DNA of 8,559 nt from the NCBI RefSeq assembly GCF_024684275.1, contig NZ_JAIKXF010000062.1, positions 1-8,559 on the forward strand. Reading direction: 5' to 3'. The translations under genes were made by a program, and so were the position numbers. This DNA comes from Ruminococcus sp. Its GTDB lineage: Bacteria; Bacillota_A; Clostridia; Oscillospirales; Ruminococcaceae. Below are positions 1 to 5,200 of this stretch, one piece after another (the first letter of the stretch is position 1; each line of letters begins with the position of its first letter). The notes under the pieces were generated by a model, which was not told the origin of the DNA, ran no database searches, and saw only the letters and a program-made list of their open reading frames with translations.

Positions 1-735
1 AGGCACTGAACAGCCCCTCAATAATAATATTCTTTTACCATGAGCGTTTCCAATCATCTTGACAAGCTCACTCGTATTGCTATATTCGGCATTCTGTGGC
101 CAGAACGTTCCTCTTTCCTCATTCTCGATCATAAGTCTTACGAACTCCATGAGGTTCTCAATGTAAAGCATAGAACGGCAGTTATCTACATATGGAAACA
201 CAGGCATCTTCTGTGCCAGTTTAGACATAAGAGGATAATTCCCCTTGCTGCCTTTACCGTAAATCATCGGCGGTCGTAAAATAACTACCTTAAAGTTCAC
301 ATCATCAAGCTTATTCAAGCCTCTTTCAGCCTTGACTTTACTATCACCATAACAGTTCGCCGGACTTACAGGTGTGTCCTTTGTAATCATTTTCTTCTTA
401 CCAATCGAAGCACTATCGCCATAGACAATAGCTGAGGACATGAAAATAAACTGCTTAACCCCAGCTTTCTTTGCCTTCATAGCTGTTCTAATTGTCAGCT
501 TTGTGTTGACCTCATAATACAACTTTGCTTTCTCTCGACTAATTTTGCCATTATCAGAATGAGCAATGCCTGCAACATGATATACAGTATCATAACCGGA
601 AAAATCATATTTCGTCCAACCTTCGCCTATCATATCAAGTGTGTCCACTAGATACTTATCTGGCCACTGTTTTAAGTATTCTTCAAACGAGGTGCCTATA
701 TATGAACCCGCACCTGTGATTAAAACCTTCTTCAT
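1..735 (-). CDS. NAD-dependent epimerase/dehydratase, partial (C-terminus beyond left edge)
   Basis: All 245 codons from the ATG at 735 to base 1 are open on the minus strand, and the stop lies outside the window. The protein is an extended short-chain dehydrogenase of the nucleotide-sugar epimerase type. It begins MKKVLITGAGSYIG, a Rossmann NAD-binding start with the GxGxYIG glycine motif at about residues 8-14. The active-site serine region SSAIVYGDS is near 116-124 and the catalytic YxxxK appears as YGDSK near 149-153, followed by the LRPPMIYGKG segment typical of the family. It would act in the cytoplasm on a nucleotide-activated (or lipid-linked) hexose; the substrate cannot be read from the sequence. 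It lies 23 bp after the sugar transferase and is probably cotranscribed. The nearest purine-rich stretch (AAGGA) is about 15 nt from the ATG, so translation may depend on coupling. An in-frame TAG just upstream excludes a longer start. The family is usually about 285-320 residues, so perhaps 40-70 are missing. Confidence 0.9.
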   Translation of the reverse strand, partial: MKKVLITGAGSYIGTSFEEYLKQWPDKYLVDTLDMIGEGWTKYDFSGYDTVYHVAGIAHSDNGKISREKAKLYYEVNTKLTIRTAMKAKKAGVKQFIFMSSAIVYGDSASIGKKKMITKDTPVSPANCYGDSKVKAERGLNKLDDVNFKVVILRPPMIYGKGSKGNYPLMSKLAQKMPVFPYVDNCRSMLYIENLMEFVRLMIENEERGTFWPQNAEYSNTSELVKMIGNAHGKRILLLRGCSVP

Positions 736-758
736 ATCACTATCGTACTATCCTTATT

Positions 759-1685
759 TTATGTATTCTCATCTATTGTATCTATATCACCACTGATACT
801 ATCAGCCCTATTGATCTCTTTCGCAATAGCACCAGTACCGCCTTCAACAACGCCTTTACTCTTTAAAACAGAAAACACAGAACCAATAAACAGCTTCAAA
901 TCCATCAAAAAGCCTGTGATACTACTACCCTTTAGAGTTTTAGCGTACACACCATCTAGTTTTGCCTTATCAGGAATTTCCAGTTCATCTCTACCGCTAA
1001 TCTGTGCAAGTCCAGTTAAACCAGGTTTAACATCATTAGCGCCATATTTGTCTCTTTCAGCGGTCAAGTAGTCCTGATTCCAAAGAGCCGGACGCGGTCC
1101 AATAACGCTCATGTTGCCTCGGAATATATTCCAGAGCTGTGGCAACTCGTCTATGCTCGTTTTCCTTATGAATCCACCAACTTTAGTAATGCCGCCATTC
1201 TGAAGCATATGCGTAGGAACATCTTTTGGCGTATTCACTGACATAGAGCGGAATTTGAGCAATTGAAAATAACCTTTGTTCTGTGCTACACGTTTCTGCT
1301 TAAAAAGAACTGGGCCGGGATCATCAGTCTTGATAGCAAGAGCTGTAACAGCATAAACAGGAGCAAGAACAACTAAACCTCCAAAAGAAATGACAACGTC
1401 AAATCCACGTTTTACATACTTCTCATAAAAAGTCGGAAAATGTGTGCTGTTCTCAACGGCTTCAAGATGTCCATGCTTACCATCTGCGTTCACGGGATCG
1501 TTTATATCCTCGACGAATATAACTTTTCTGCCTTCTACAGGGTTCTGCTCTTCTGGCTGATTAGCATACACGGAGTCAGGATATTGTTTCTTTGCGATAT
1601 GACGCATGATTAAGTATGTAGTACCTAAAGCAACGCCCGTTATTCTAGCCGCTGTTTTCAGATTTTTCTTAGTCTGTTCTTTCAC
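759..1685 (-). CDS. Polyprenyl-phosphate sugar-1-phosphate transferase (PglC/WcaJ-type), intact copy
   Basis: The 308-residue protein belongs to the bacterial sugar transferase family (monotopic phosphoglycosyl transferases), which moves a sugar-1-phosphate from a UDP-sugar to undecaprenyl phosphate at the inner face of the membrane. This is the first committed step of many capsule, exopolysaccharide and glycoprotein pathways. Diagnostic segments occur in order: KRGFD (92-96) opening the re-entrant membrane helix (about 94-118, Pro109 probably the helix break); DDPGPVLFKQKR (121-132); LLKFRSMS (142-149); SIDELPQL (177-184), whose Asp179-Glu180 is the catalytic dyad; then MSVIGPRPA (192-200) and PGLTGLAQISGR (221-232). 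An N-terminal extension of about 85 residues with a possible membrane segment (11-30) precedes the catalytic domain. The tail carries the EGGTGAI motif common in Firmicute members. The start is GTG at 1685, with AAGGTGAGG ending 9 nt upstream; the second copy uses the same start and ribosome site. It lies 92 bp after the acetyltransferase. The sugar specificity is unknown. Confidence 0.93.
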   Translation of the reverse strand: MKEQTKKNLKTAARITGVALGTTYLIMRHIAKKQYPDSVYANQPEEQNPVEGRKVIFVEDINDPVNADGKHGHLEAVENSTHFPTFYEKYVKRGFDVVISFGGLVVLAPVYAVTALAIKTDDPGPVLFKQKRVAQNKGYFQLLKFRSMSVNTPKDVPTHMLQNGGITKVGGFIRKTSIDELPQLWNIFRGNMSVIGPRPALWNQDYLTAERDKYGANDVKPGLTGLAQISGRDELEIPDKAKLDGVYAKTLKGSSITGFLMDLKLFIGSVFSVLKSKGVVEGGTGAIAKEINRADSISGDIDTIDENT

Positions 1686-1777
1686 AATCTCTTACCTCAC
1701 CTTAATTATTCTTTATTTCATAGTTTTGCTATATCATTACTGTGTTCTACACACATTCTTCATCCAGTATAAACCAT

Positions 1778-2311
1778 TCACACAGCAACAGGTAACGGCT
1801 GCTTAACTTCCTTTGCTTCTGTATCACATACCTCGTTGTACCCTGTTCTAGTTTTAGCCTCAATTTCAGCTCTTGCCTTTACAACGCAGCCGCAATTGAT
1901 ATGACACCCCTTATGTATGGTGCTATTATGATTTATAATAACACCAGCGGAAATAATGCATCCGGTTTCAACTACTACTTCCGTATGCACAACAGCCATA
2001 GGCTCAATAAACGAACCCATGCCAATCTTTGCTGACGGTGAAACGTATGCACGTTCGTGAATCAGACATGGTATATTGTACCCCTTGTTACGAAGTTCTT
2101 CGATGAGCTTTAATCGGAAATCCGAATTGCCTATAGCCACAACCGCAGAATCGTAAACATTGCTTAGATTTTCAAAGTCCCCCAACTTACCCACTGCAAT
2201 CGGATTGTTATCATCGAGGAAATCGATATGATCATATTTCCTCATTGACTCGGCAATTTCCTTAGCCACCATTCCGTACTGACCAGCGCCTAAAATAAGC
2301 AAGTTTTGCAT
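1778..2311 (-). CDS. PglD/NeuD-type sugar O- or N-acetyltransferase, copy A
   Basis: The 177-residue protein resembles the sialic-acid/amino-sugar acetyltransferases (NeuD, PglD). The N-terminus MQNLLILGAGQYG is a Rossmann-like nucleotide-sugar binding fold with GAGQYG at 8-13. A predicted left-handed beta-helix of hexapeptide repeats follows from about residue 85 (the ISAGVIINHNSTIHKGCHI region, 120-138). His128 in INHN is the expected catalytic base and His137 a further conserved-looking histidine. The likely reaction is acetyl transfer from acetyl-CoA to a UDP-4-amino sugar that the neighbouring sugar transferase then uses; this substrate link is by analogy to PglC/PglD and is not proven here. 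The protein is a little short for the family (about 195-215), and the last coils look abbreviated, ending EVKQPLPVAV. The ATG at 2311 has an AGGGGG ribosome site 7 nt upstream. It differs from copy B at only 6 of 177 residues. Confidence 0.9.
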   Translation of the reverse strand: MQNLLILGAGQYGMVAKEIAESMRKYDHIDFLDDNNPIAVGKLGDFENLSNVYDSAVVAIGNSDFRLKLIEELRNKGYNIPCLIHERAYVSPSAKIGMGSFIEPMAVVHTEVVVETGCIISAGVIINHNSTIHKGCHINCGCVVKARAEIEAKTRTGYNEVCDTEAKEVKQPLPVAV

Positions 2312-2560
2312 ACATATACCCCCTTATTAAGAAATGAGTAAAAATTTATTATGATGATCATTCTTCGAAAAGAGTGATCATTTAAACTGAAATAATATTG
2401 AAACGAACTCTTGTATGTATATGTAAAAATGAGAGACCATGGTTCTGGAAATAATCATAGACCATGGTCGCTGCGGTCATGTTCCCCTTAGACCGCCCGT
2501 GTGGAAATTAACAAACTCATATCAACCGCCATAAATATAGCGATTTATATCAACCCGCCA
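2312..2560 (-). promoter_or_regulatory. Structured leader upstream of acetyltransferase copy A
   Basis: About 250 nt precede copy A and are closely matched upstream of copy B. Read on the minus strand there are two GGCGG(G)TTGATAT repeats, then a hairpin GCGGTC/GACCGC (2491-2496 with 2473-2478, 12-nt loop). A second hairpin of 9 bp follows, GACCATGGT/ACCATGGTC (2461-2469 with 2435-2443), and a short U-rich stretch (CATTTTTAC) comes after it. Stem bases are the same in both copies while the loop and linker bases differ. I see no good promoter inside it. A role as an attenuator or antitermination element is plausible but inferred; it matches no riboswitch class I recognise. Confidence 0.55.
2354..2381. 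repeat. 12-bp hairpin near ribosome site of copy A
   Basis: This inverted repeat with a 4-nt loop starts ATGATCA and ends TGATCAT. It lies about 43 nt before the acetyltransferase start. On the plus strand all 12 pairs form (one G-T wobble); on the minus (transcribed) strand the loop is TTCG but one internal pair becomes a C-A mismatch. No U-run follows on the minus strand, so it is not a standard terminator. It may be an operator palindrome or an mRNA stem. Confidence 0.5.
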
Positions 2561-2587
2561 ATTTTAATACATACGACCATCAAATGT

Positions 2588-2656
2588 ACAAACTACAATT
2601 TAATTTTATACATATAACTCTCTAATAAACAAACTACAAATAAATTTTATACATAT
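2588..2656. repeat. Two 28-bp direct repeats, period 41 bp
   Basis: Copies at 2588-2615 and 2629-2656 both begin ACAAACTACAA and end TTTTATACATAT. They match at 26 of 28 positions. They lie just beside the inverted-repeat element and the truncated gene, in DNA unique to the joint. Confidence 0.8.
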
Positions 2657-2669
2657 GTACATCTTGTAC

Positions 2670-2795
2670 TCAAAAGGTGACTCTCCGCCTTTGAATCGCC
2701 CGAAACACCGCCAAAATCTGTAACAAAACGAACGTATGTTTGAAGATATATTTTTGCTTATTTTACGTCGTTTAAGCCACTTTTTCACCTTTTGA
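2670..2795. mobile_element. Possible small inverted-repeat (MITE-like) element
   Basis: Perfect 11-bp inverted repeats TCAAAAGGTGA (2670-2680) and TCACCTTTTGA (2785-2795) bound 126 bp with no coding capacity. The right end lies inside the tail of the truncated sugar transferase, 13 bp past the point where homology to the intact copy stops. No clear target-site duplication flanks it, and no transposase is present, so the mobile nature is only suggested by size and ends. Confidence 0.3.
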
Positions 2796-3266
2796 TAACG
2801 AGAGGTTCGGCGTATTGACGGACATAGATCGGAATTTAAGTAACTCGAAGTAAGACTTATCCGTCCCCACACGCTTCTGCTTGAAGAACACAGGACCGTG
2901 ATCATCAGCCTTAATAGCAAGAGCTGTAACAGCGTAAACAGGTGCTAAAACAACAAGGCCGCCGAAGGAGAGTACAACATCAAATCCTCGTTTCACATAT
3001 TTCTCATAAAACGTCGGAATATGTGTGATATTCTCCACAGCCTCAAGATGTCCCTGCTTTCCATCTGCATTTACAGGATCGTTGGCATCCTCTTTGAAAA
3101 CCACCTTACGCCCCTGCATCGGATTCTGTTCCTCTGGTTGATCAGCATATACTGACTTTGGATATTGTTTTTTTGCAACATGACGCATTACTAAGTATGT
3201 AGCACCTAATGCTAGTCCTGTCGCTTTCATTGCTGTTTTTAGATTTCTCTTAGTCTTATCTTCCAC
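2772..3266 (-). pseudogene. Truncated second copy of the polyprenyl-phosphate sugar transferase
   Basis: The reading frame gives 164 residues. Residues 1-153, up to RSMSVNTP, align without gaps to the intact copy at roughly 80% identity; the last 11 residues (NLSLSKGEKVA) are unrelated and run into joint DNA. The missing half includes the SIDELPQL segment with the catalytic Asp-Glu dyad and the GPRP and PGLTG motifs, so this product cannot be an active transferase. The conserved DDPGP loop has also changed to DDHGP, consistent with relaxed selection. The GTG start at 3266 and its AAGGTGAGG ribosome site are preserved, so it may still be translated as a short membrane-associated protein. It lies 77 bp downstream of acetyltransferase copy B and is first in transcription order of the two modules. 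Confidence 0.88.
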
Positions 3267-3313
3267 AATCTCTTACCTCACCTTAAATTCTATATCCTTA
3301 CTTTTTTCCATAA

Positions 3314-3340
3314 GTATTTTCTGTGTTCTACACAAAATAC
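3314..3340. repeat. Hairpin between copy B acetyltransferase and truncated transferase
   Basis: GTATTTT and TGTGT pair with ACACA and AAATAC around a TCT loop, with one bulged C. The core TGTGT-TCT-ACACA is kept in copy A near 1740-1752, but the outer pairs are lost there. No U-run follows on the minus strand; it could be an mRNA processing or stability stem. Confidence 0.35.
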
Positions 3341-3343
3341 GAT

Positions 3344-3877
3344 TCACACAGCAACTGGCAACGGCTGCTTAACTTCATTGACTTCAGTATCACAAACCTC
3401 GTTATAACCTGTTCGTGTTTTTTCGTCAATCTCTGCTCTTGCCTTTACAACGCAGCCGCAGTTTATATGACAACCCTTATGTATAGTGCTATTATGATTT
3501 ATAATAACACCTGCGGAAATAATGCAGCCAGTTTCAACTACTACTTCCGTATGCACAACAGCCATAGGCTCGATAAACGAACCCATACCTATCTTAGCAG
3601 ACGGAGAAACATATGCACGTTCGTGAATAAGACACGGTATATTGTACCCCACTTTACGAAGTTCTTCAATGAGCTTTAATCGGAAATCCGAATTGCCTAT
3701 AGCTACAACCGCAGAATCATAAACATTGCTTAGATTTTCAAAGTCCCCCAACTTTCCCACTGCAATCGGATTGTTATCATCGAGGAAATCGATGTGATCA
3801 TATTTCCTCATTGACTCGGCAATTTCCTTTGCCACCATTCCGTACTGTCCAGCGCCTAAAATAAGCAAATTTTGCAT
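3344..3877 (-). CDS. PglD/NeuD-type sugar acetyltransferase, copy B
   Basis: The 177-residue product differs from copy A at six residues (in ELRKVGYN, ARAEIDEK and DTEVNEV), giving about 97% identity. All features described for copy A are kept: the GAGQYG nucleotide-binding loop, the hexapeptide beta-helix and the INHN histidine. A longer in-frame reading begins at 3928, but the ATG at 3877 is chosen because GGGAGG lies 7 nt before it and copy A starts at the same residue. It is followed by a dead sugar transferase, so its enzyme activity would have to serve the intact partner in copy A or simply raise dosage. Confidence 0.88.
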   Translation of the reverse strand: MQNLLILGAGQYGMVAKEIAESMRKYDHIDFLDDNNPIAVGKLGDFENLSNVYDSAVVAIGNSDFRLKLIEELRKVGYNIPCLIHERAYVSPSAKIGMGSFIEPMAVVHTEVVVETGCIISAGVIINHNSTIHKGCHINCGCVVKARAEIDEKTRTGYNEVCDTEVNEVKQPLPVAV

Positions 3878-4139
3878 ACATATACCTCCCTTATTAAGAA
3901 ATGAGTAAAAATATATTATGATGATCATTCCTCGGAAAGAGTGATCATTTAAAACGAATTAATATTGAAACGAACTCTCGTAAAATCAGTAATATGTATA
4001 TGTAAAAATGAGAGACCATGGTTCTGGAAATAATCATAGACCATGGTCGTTGCGGTCATTTTCCCTTAGACCGCCCGTGTGGAAATTAACAAACTCATAT
4101 CAACCGCCATTAATATAGCGATTTATATCAACCAGCCAG
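3878..4139 (-). promoter_or_regulatory. Structured leader upstream of acetyltransferase copy B
   Basis: This repeats the copy A leader. On the minus strand the first hairpin GCGGTC/GACCGC pairs 4069-4074 with 4052-4057 (11-nt loop) and the second, GACCATGGT/ACCATGGTC, pairs 4040-4048 with 4014-4022. Stem bases are unchanged relative to copy A; the differences are a shorter first loop, two linker changes and an inserted stretch near 3981-3994. The hairpin before the ribosome site is at 3921-3948; a base change there converts a U-A pair to U-G on the minus strand. Similarity to copy A ends near 4139. Confidence 0.55.
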
Positions 4140-4158
4140 ATGTATTAAGAAAAATCGT

Positions 4159-4193
4159 CCTATAAAAAGCAAAAGCAGGCACAAAAAGCCTGC
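4159..4193 (-). terminator. Intrinsic terminator after the 42-residue ORF
   Basis: On the minus strand, GCAGGC (4193-4188) and GCCTGC (4180-4175) form a 6-bp GC-rich stem with loop TTTTTGT. TTTTGCTTTTT follows immediately. It starts 6 nt past the stop codon of the small ORF and sits before the copy B leader, so transcription of the glycan genes from the upstream promoter would need read-through or antitermination. Confidence 0.8.
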
Positions 4194-4199
4194 ATTATT

Positions 4200-4328
4200 T
4201 TACAATCCGGCTTTAAAATAGAACATGCCTGTATACGCGCAATTACCCCAGTGTTCAAAGCCTTCTACTATATTTTCAGATAAAGTTACTCCATTATGAC
4301 CTGCTCCTGAAAAAAGCATAATACTCAT
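4200..4328 (-). CDS. Small ORF of unknown function (42 residues)
   Basis: The product starts MSIMLFSGAGHNG and ends GMFYFKAGL; I recognise no family. It has one cysteine (in GNCAY), no clear signal peptide and mixed character. Support for it being real is positional: AAGGGG lies 7 nt before the ATG at 4328, an intrinsic terminator begins just after the stop, and a consensus promoter lies about 255 nt upstream. It could be a leader peptide for the glycan operon, an independent small protein, or a chance ORF within a non-coding RNA of about 420 nt that ends at the same terminator. Longer in-frame reading up to 4427 lacks a ribosome site. Confidence 0.5.
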   Translation of the reverse strand: MSIMLFSGAGHNGVTLSENIVEGFEHWGNCAYTGMFYFKAGL

Positions 4329-4584
4329 ATAAACACCCCTTAAAAAACATTGATAAAACCTGTTTATGCGTTCGAGATACCGATTTGATTCCGTTGGCAG
4401 CCCCATACCCACGGATCGGCACTCCATAAATTAGTTCGTTGAAAGTTGATTGGTTTATGGTATCTTGATTTACTACAACAGCCACTTTCAATTTTATCTT
4501 TGCACAGAAGAATAGGCGTTTTTTGCGCATTGTTCTCTGACCGAAAGTCAACTGGTTGTAACAAATATATCATGTTTTTTAATA
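4329..4584 (-). ncRNA. Long 5' leader with several inverted repeats (possible structured RNA)
   Basis: Expected transcribed region between the strong minus-strand promoter and the small ORF. On the minus strand I see TTGAC/GTCAG with a TTTCG loop nested inside TTGTT/AACAA (about 4565-4529). TTGAAAGT pairs with ACTTTCAA about 40 nt later. GCCGAT/ATCGGT encloses CCGT/ACGG (about 4419-4377). Two overlapping ORFs of 69 and 85 codons cover it, but neither has a ribosome site or a recognisable sequence. No known riboswitch motif is recognised. Structure is inferred by eye only. Confidence 0.4.
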
Positions 4585-4590
4585 TGTAGA

Positions 4591-4620
4591 ATTATATCAT
4601 ATTCTTATACATTATGTCAA
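4591..4620 (-). promoter_or_regulatory. Consensus sigma-A promoter, minus strand
   Basis: On the minus strand the -35 box is TTGACA (4620-4615) and the -10 box TATAAT (4596-4591), with an 18-nt spacer and an extended -10 TG one base before TATAAT. Expected start of transcription is near 4584. This is the only strong promoter seen for the minus-strand genes. Confidence 0.85.
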
Positions 4621-5109
4621 TATATGGAAGTCAATATTGTTGCTATTAACAAATGAAAGCTTAAATTTTTCTGCGATTTATATATTATTTTTAAGATTTT
4701 TTATTATTTGTATTACCAGTTCCAATTATTACATTATGTAAATCATAAATTATTTTTGCAATTAATTTTTAGACAAAATTTATATAATCACATATTATCC
4801 ATGATATAAAAACTGGATTTGTTGTTCAAAACTACAAAAGAGAAATAATAGATCAGCAACATAAAAAATCCATAGTAAAATCATAGTCAGCTGTGCATCA
4901 AAACAGTCTAAATAATTTGAATTCACCAATAATTGCGCATCAGATTATAAATATGAAATGACAATATGATAACCTTTATATGTAATGGCTGACGAAAAGA
5001 TTCGGCTGAAGATTAGTGTTCAATTCAACAGGCGTTACTATCAGCAACATCAATAGCACAATACACAAGCGAGTTTGATTTTATGAGTTTATATTCAGCA
5101 ACACCGATA
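4621..5109. other. AT-rich intergenic region between divergent promoters
   Basis: No convincing gene is found here. It carries long T- and A-rich runs (4650-4800) that may be bent or act as promoter UP-like DNA. It also holds two TCAGCAACA copies (4853-4861 and 5041-5049), a third at 5095-5103, and an inverted TGTTGCT (4638-4644) close behind the minus-strand -35 box. These are candidate regulator sites. Confidence 0.5.
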
Positions 5110-5138
5110 TTGACATCTGCTAGAACACCTGTTATAAT
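5110..5138 (+). promoter_or_regulatory. Consensus sigma-A promoter of the HTH-dehydrogenase gene
   Basis: TTGACA (5110-5115) and TATAAT (5133-5138) are separated by exactly 17 nt, with an extended -10 TG at 5130-5131. Transcription should start near 5145, giving a 5' leader of about 55 nt. Confidence 0.88.
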
Positions 5139-5163
5139 AATATTATCATATCCAAAAACATTT

Positions 5164-5182
5164 ATGTTGCCAATAGCAACAT
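5164..5182. promoter_or_regulatory. Palindrome ATGTTGC-N5-GCAACAT, candidate operator or leader hairpin
   Basis: A perfect 7-bp inverted repeat with loop CAATA lies about 20 nt after the expected transcription start and 8 nt before the ribosome site (5190-5196). It shares the AGCAACA core with the upstream motif copies. As DNA it is well placed for repression by a dimeric XRE-type protein; as RNA it could form a stem next to the ribosome site. Confidence 0.5.
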
Positions 5183-5200
5183 TTACTATAGGAGGTAATT

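Larger units (their letters stand above)
2561..2808. other. Unmatched segment at the duplication joint
   Basis: This stretch separates the two copies of the module and has no counterpart in copy A, where the sugar transferase continues. It holds two 28-bp direct repeats, an inverted-repeat pair 126 bp across, and no convincing gene. The sequence is AT-rich at 2561-2660 and more mixed at 2661-2808. I read it as insertion/deletion scar DNA that replaced the 3' half of the truncated sugar transferase. Confidence 0.6.

Noticed and set aside
40..279. 79-codon plus-strand ORF at the left edge
   Set aside because: It is a shadow of the epimerase gene, which is open on the minus strand with all family motifs.
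2435..2469. Leader hairpin as a simple intrinsic terminator
   Set aside because: On the minus strand the U-rich stretch starts several bases past the stem and is interrupted, so it is weaker than the clear terminators in this window.
3878..3928. Extended start for acetyltransferase copy B at 3928
   Set aside because: The extra 17 residues lie upstream of a good ribosome site, are rich in Ile/Tyr/Phe, and have no counterpart in copy A, which starts at MQNLL.
4294..4573. Two overlapping minus-strand ORFs of 85 and 69 codons in the leader
   Set aside because: Neither has a ribosome site, and both overlap the structured leader; neither resembles a known protein. Kept only as part of the leader description.
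4329..4584. Known riboswitch or tRNA-like element in the long leader
   Set aside because: I compared by eye with c-di-GMP, fluoride, THF, T-box and tRNA core motifs and found no match; a covariance search would be needed to settle it.
4756..4788. Plus-strand promoter from TTGCAA and TATAAT
   Set aside because: The spacer is 21 nt, too long for a normal sigma-A promoter, and no gene follows closely.
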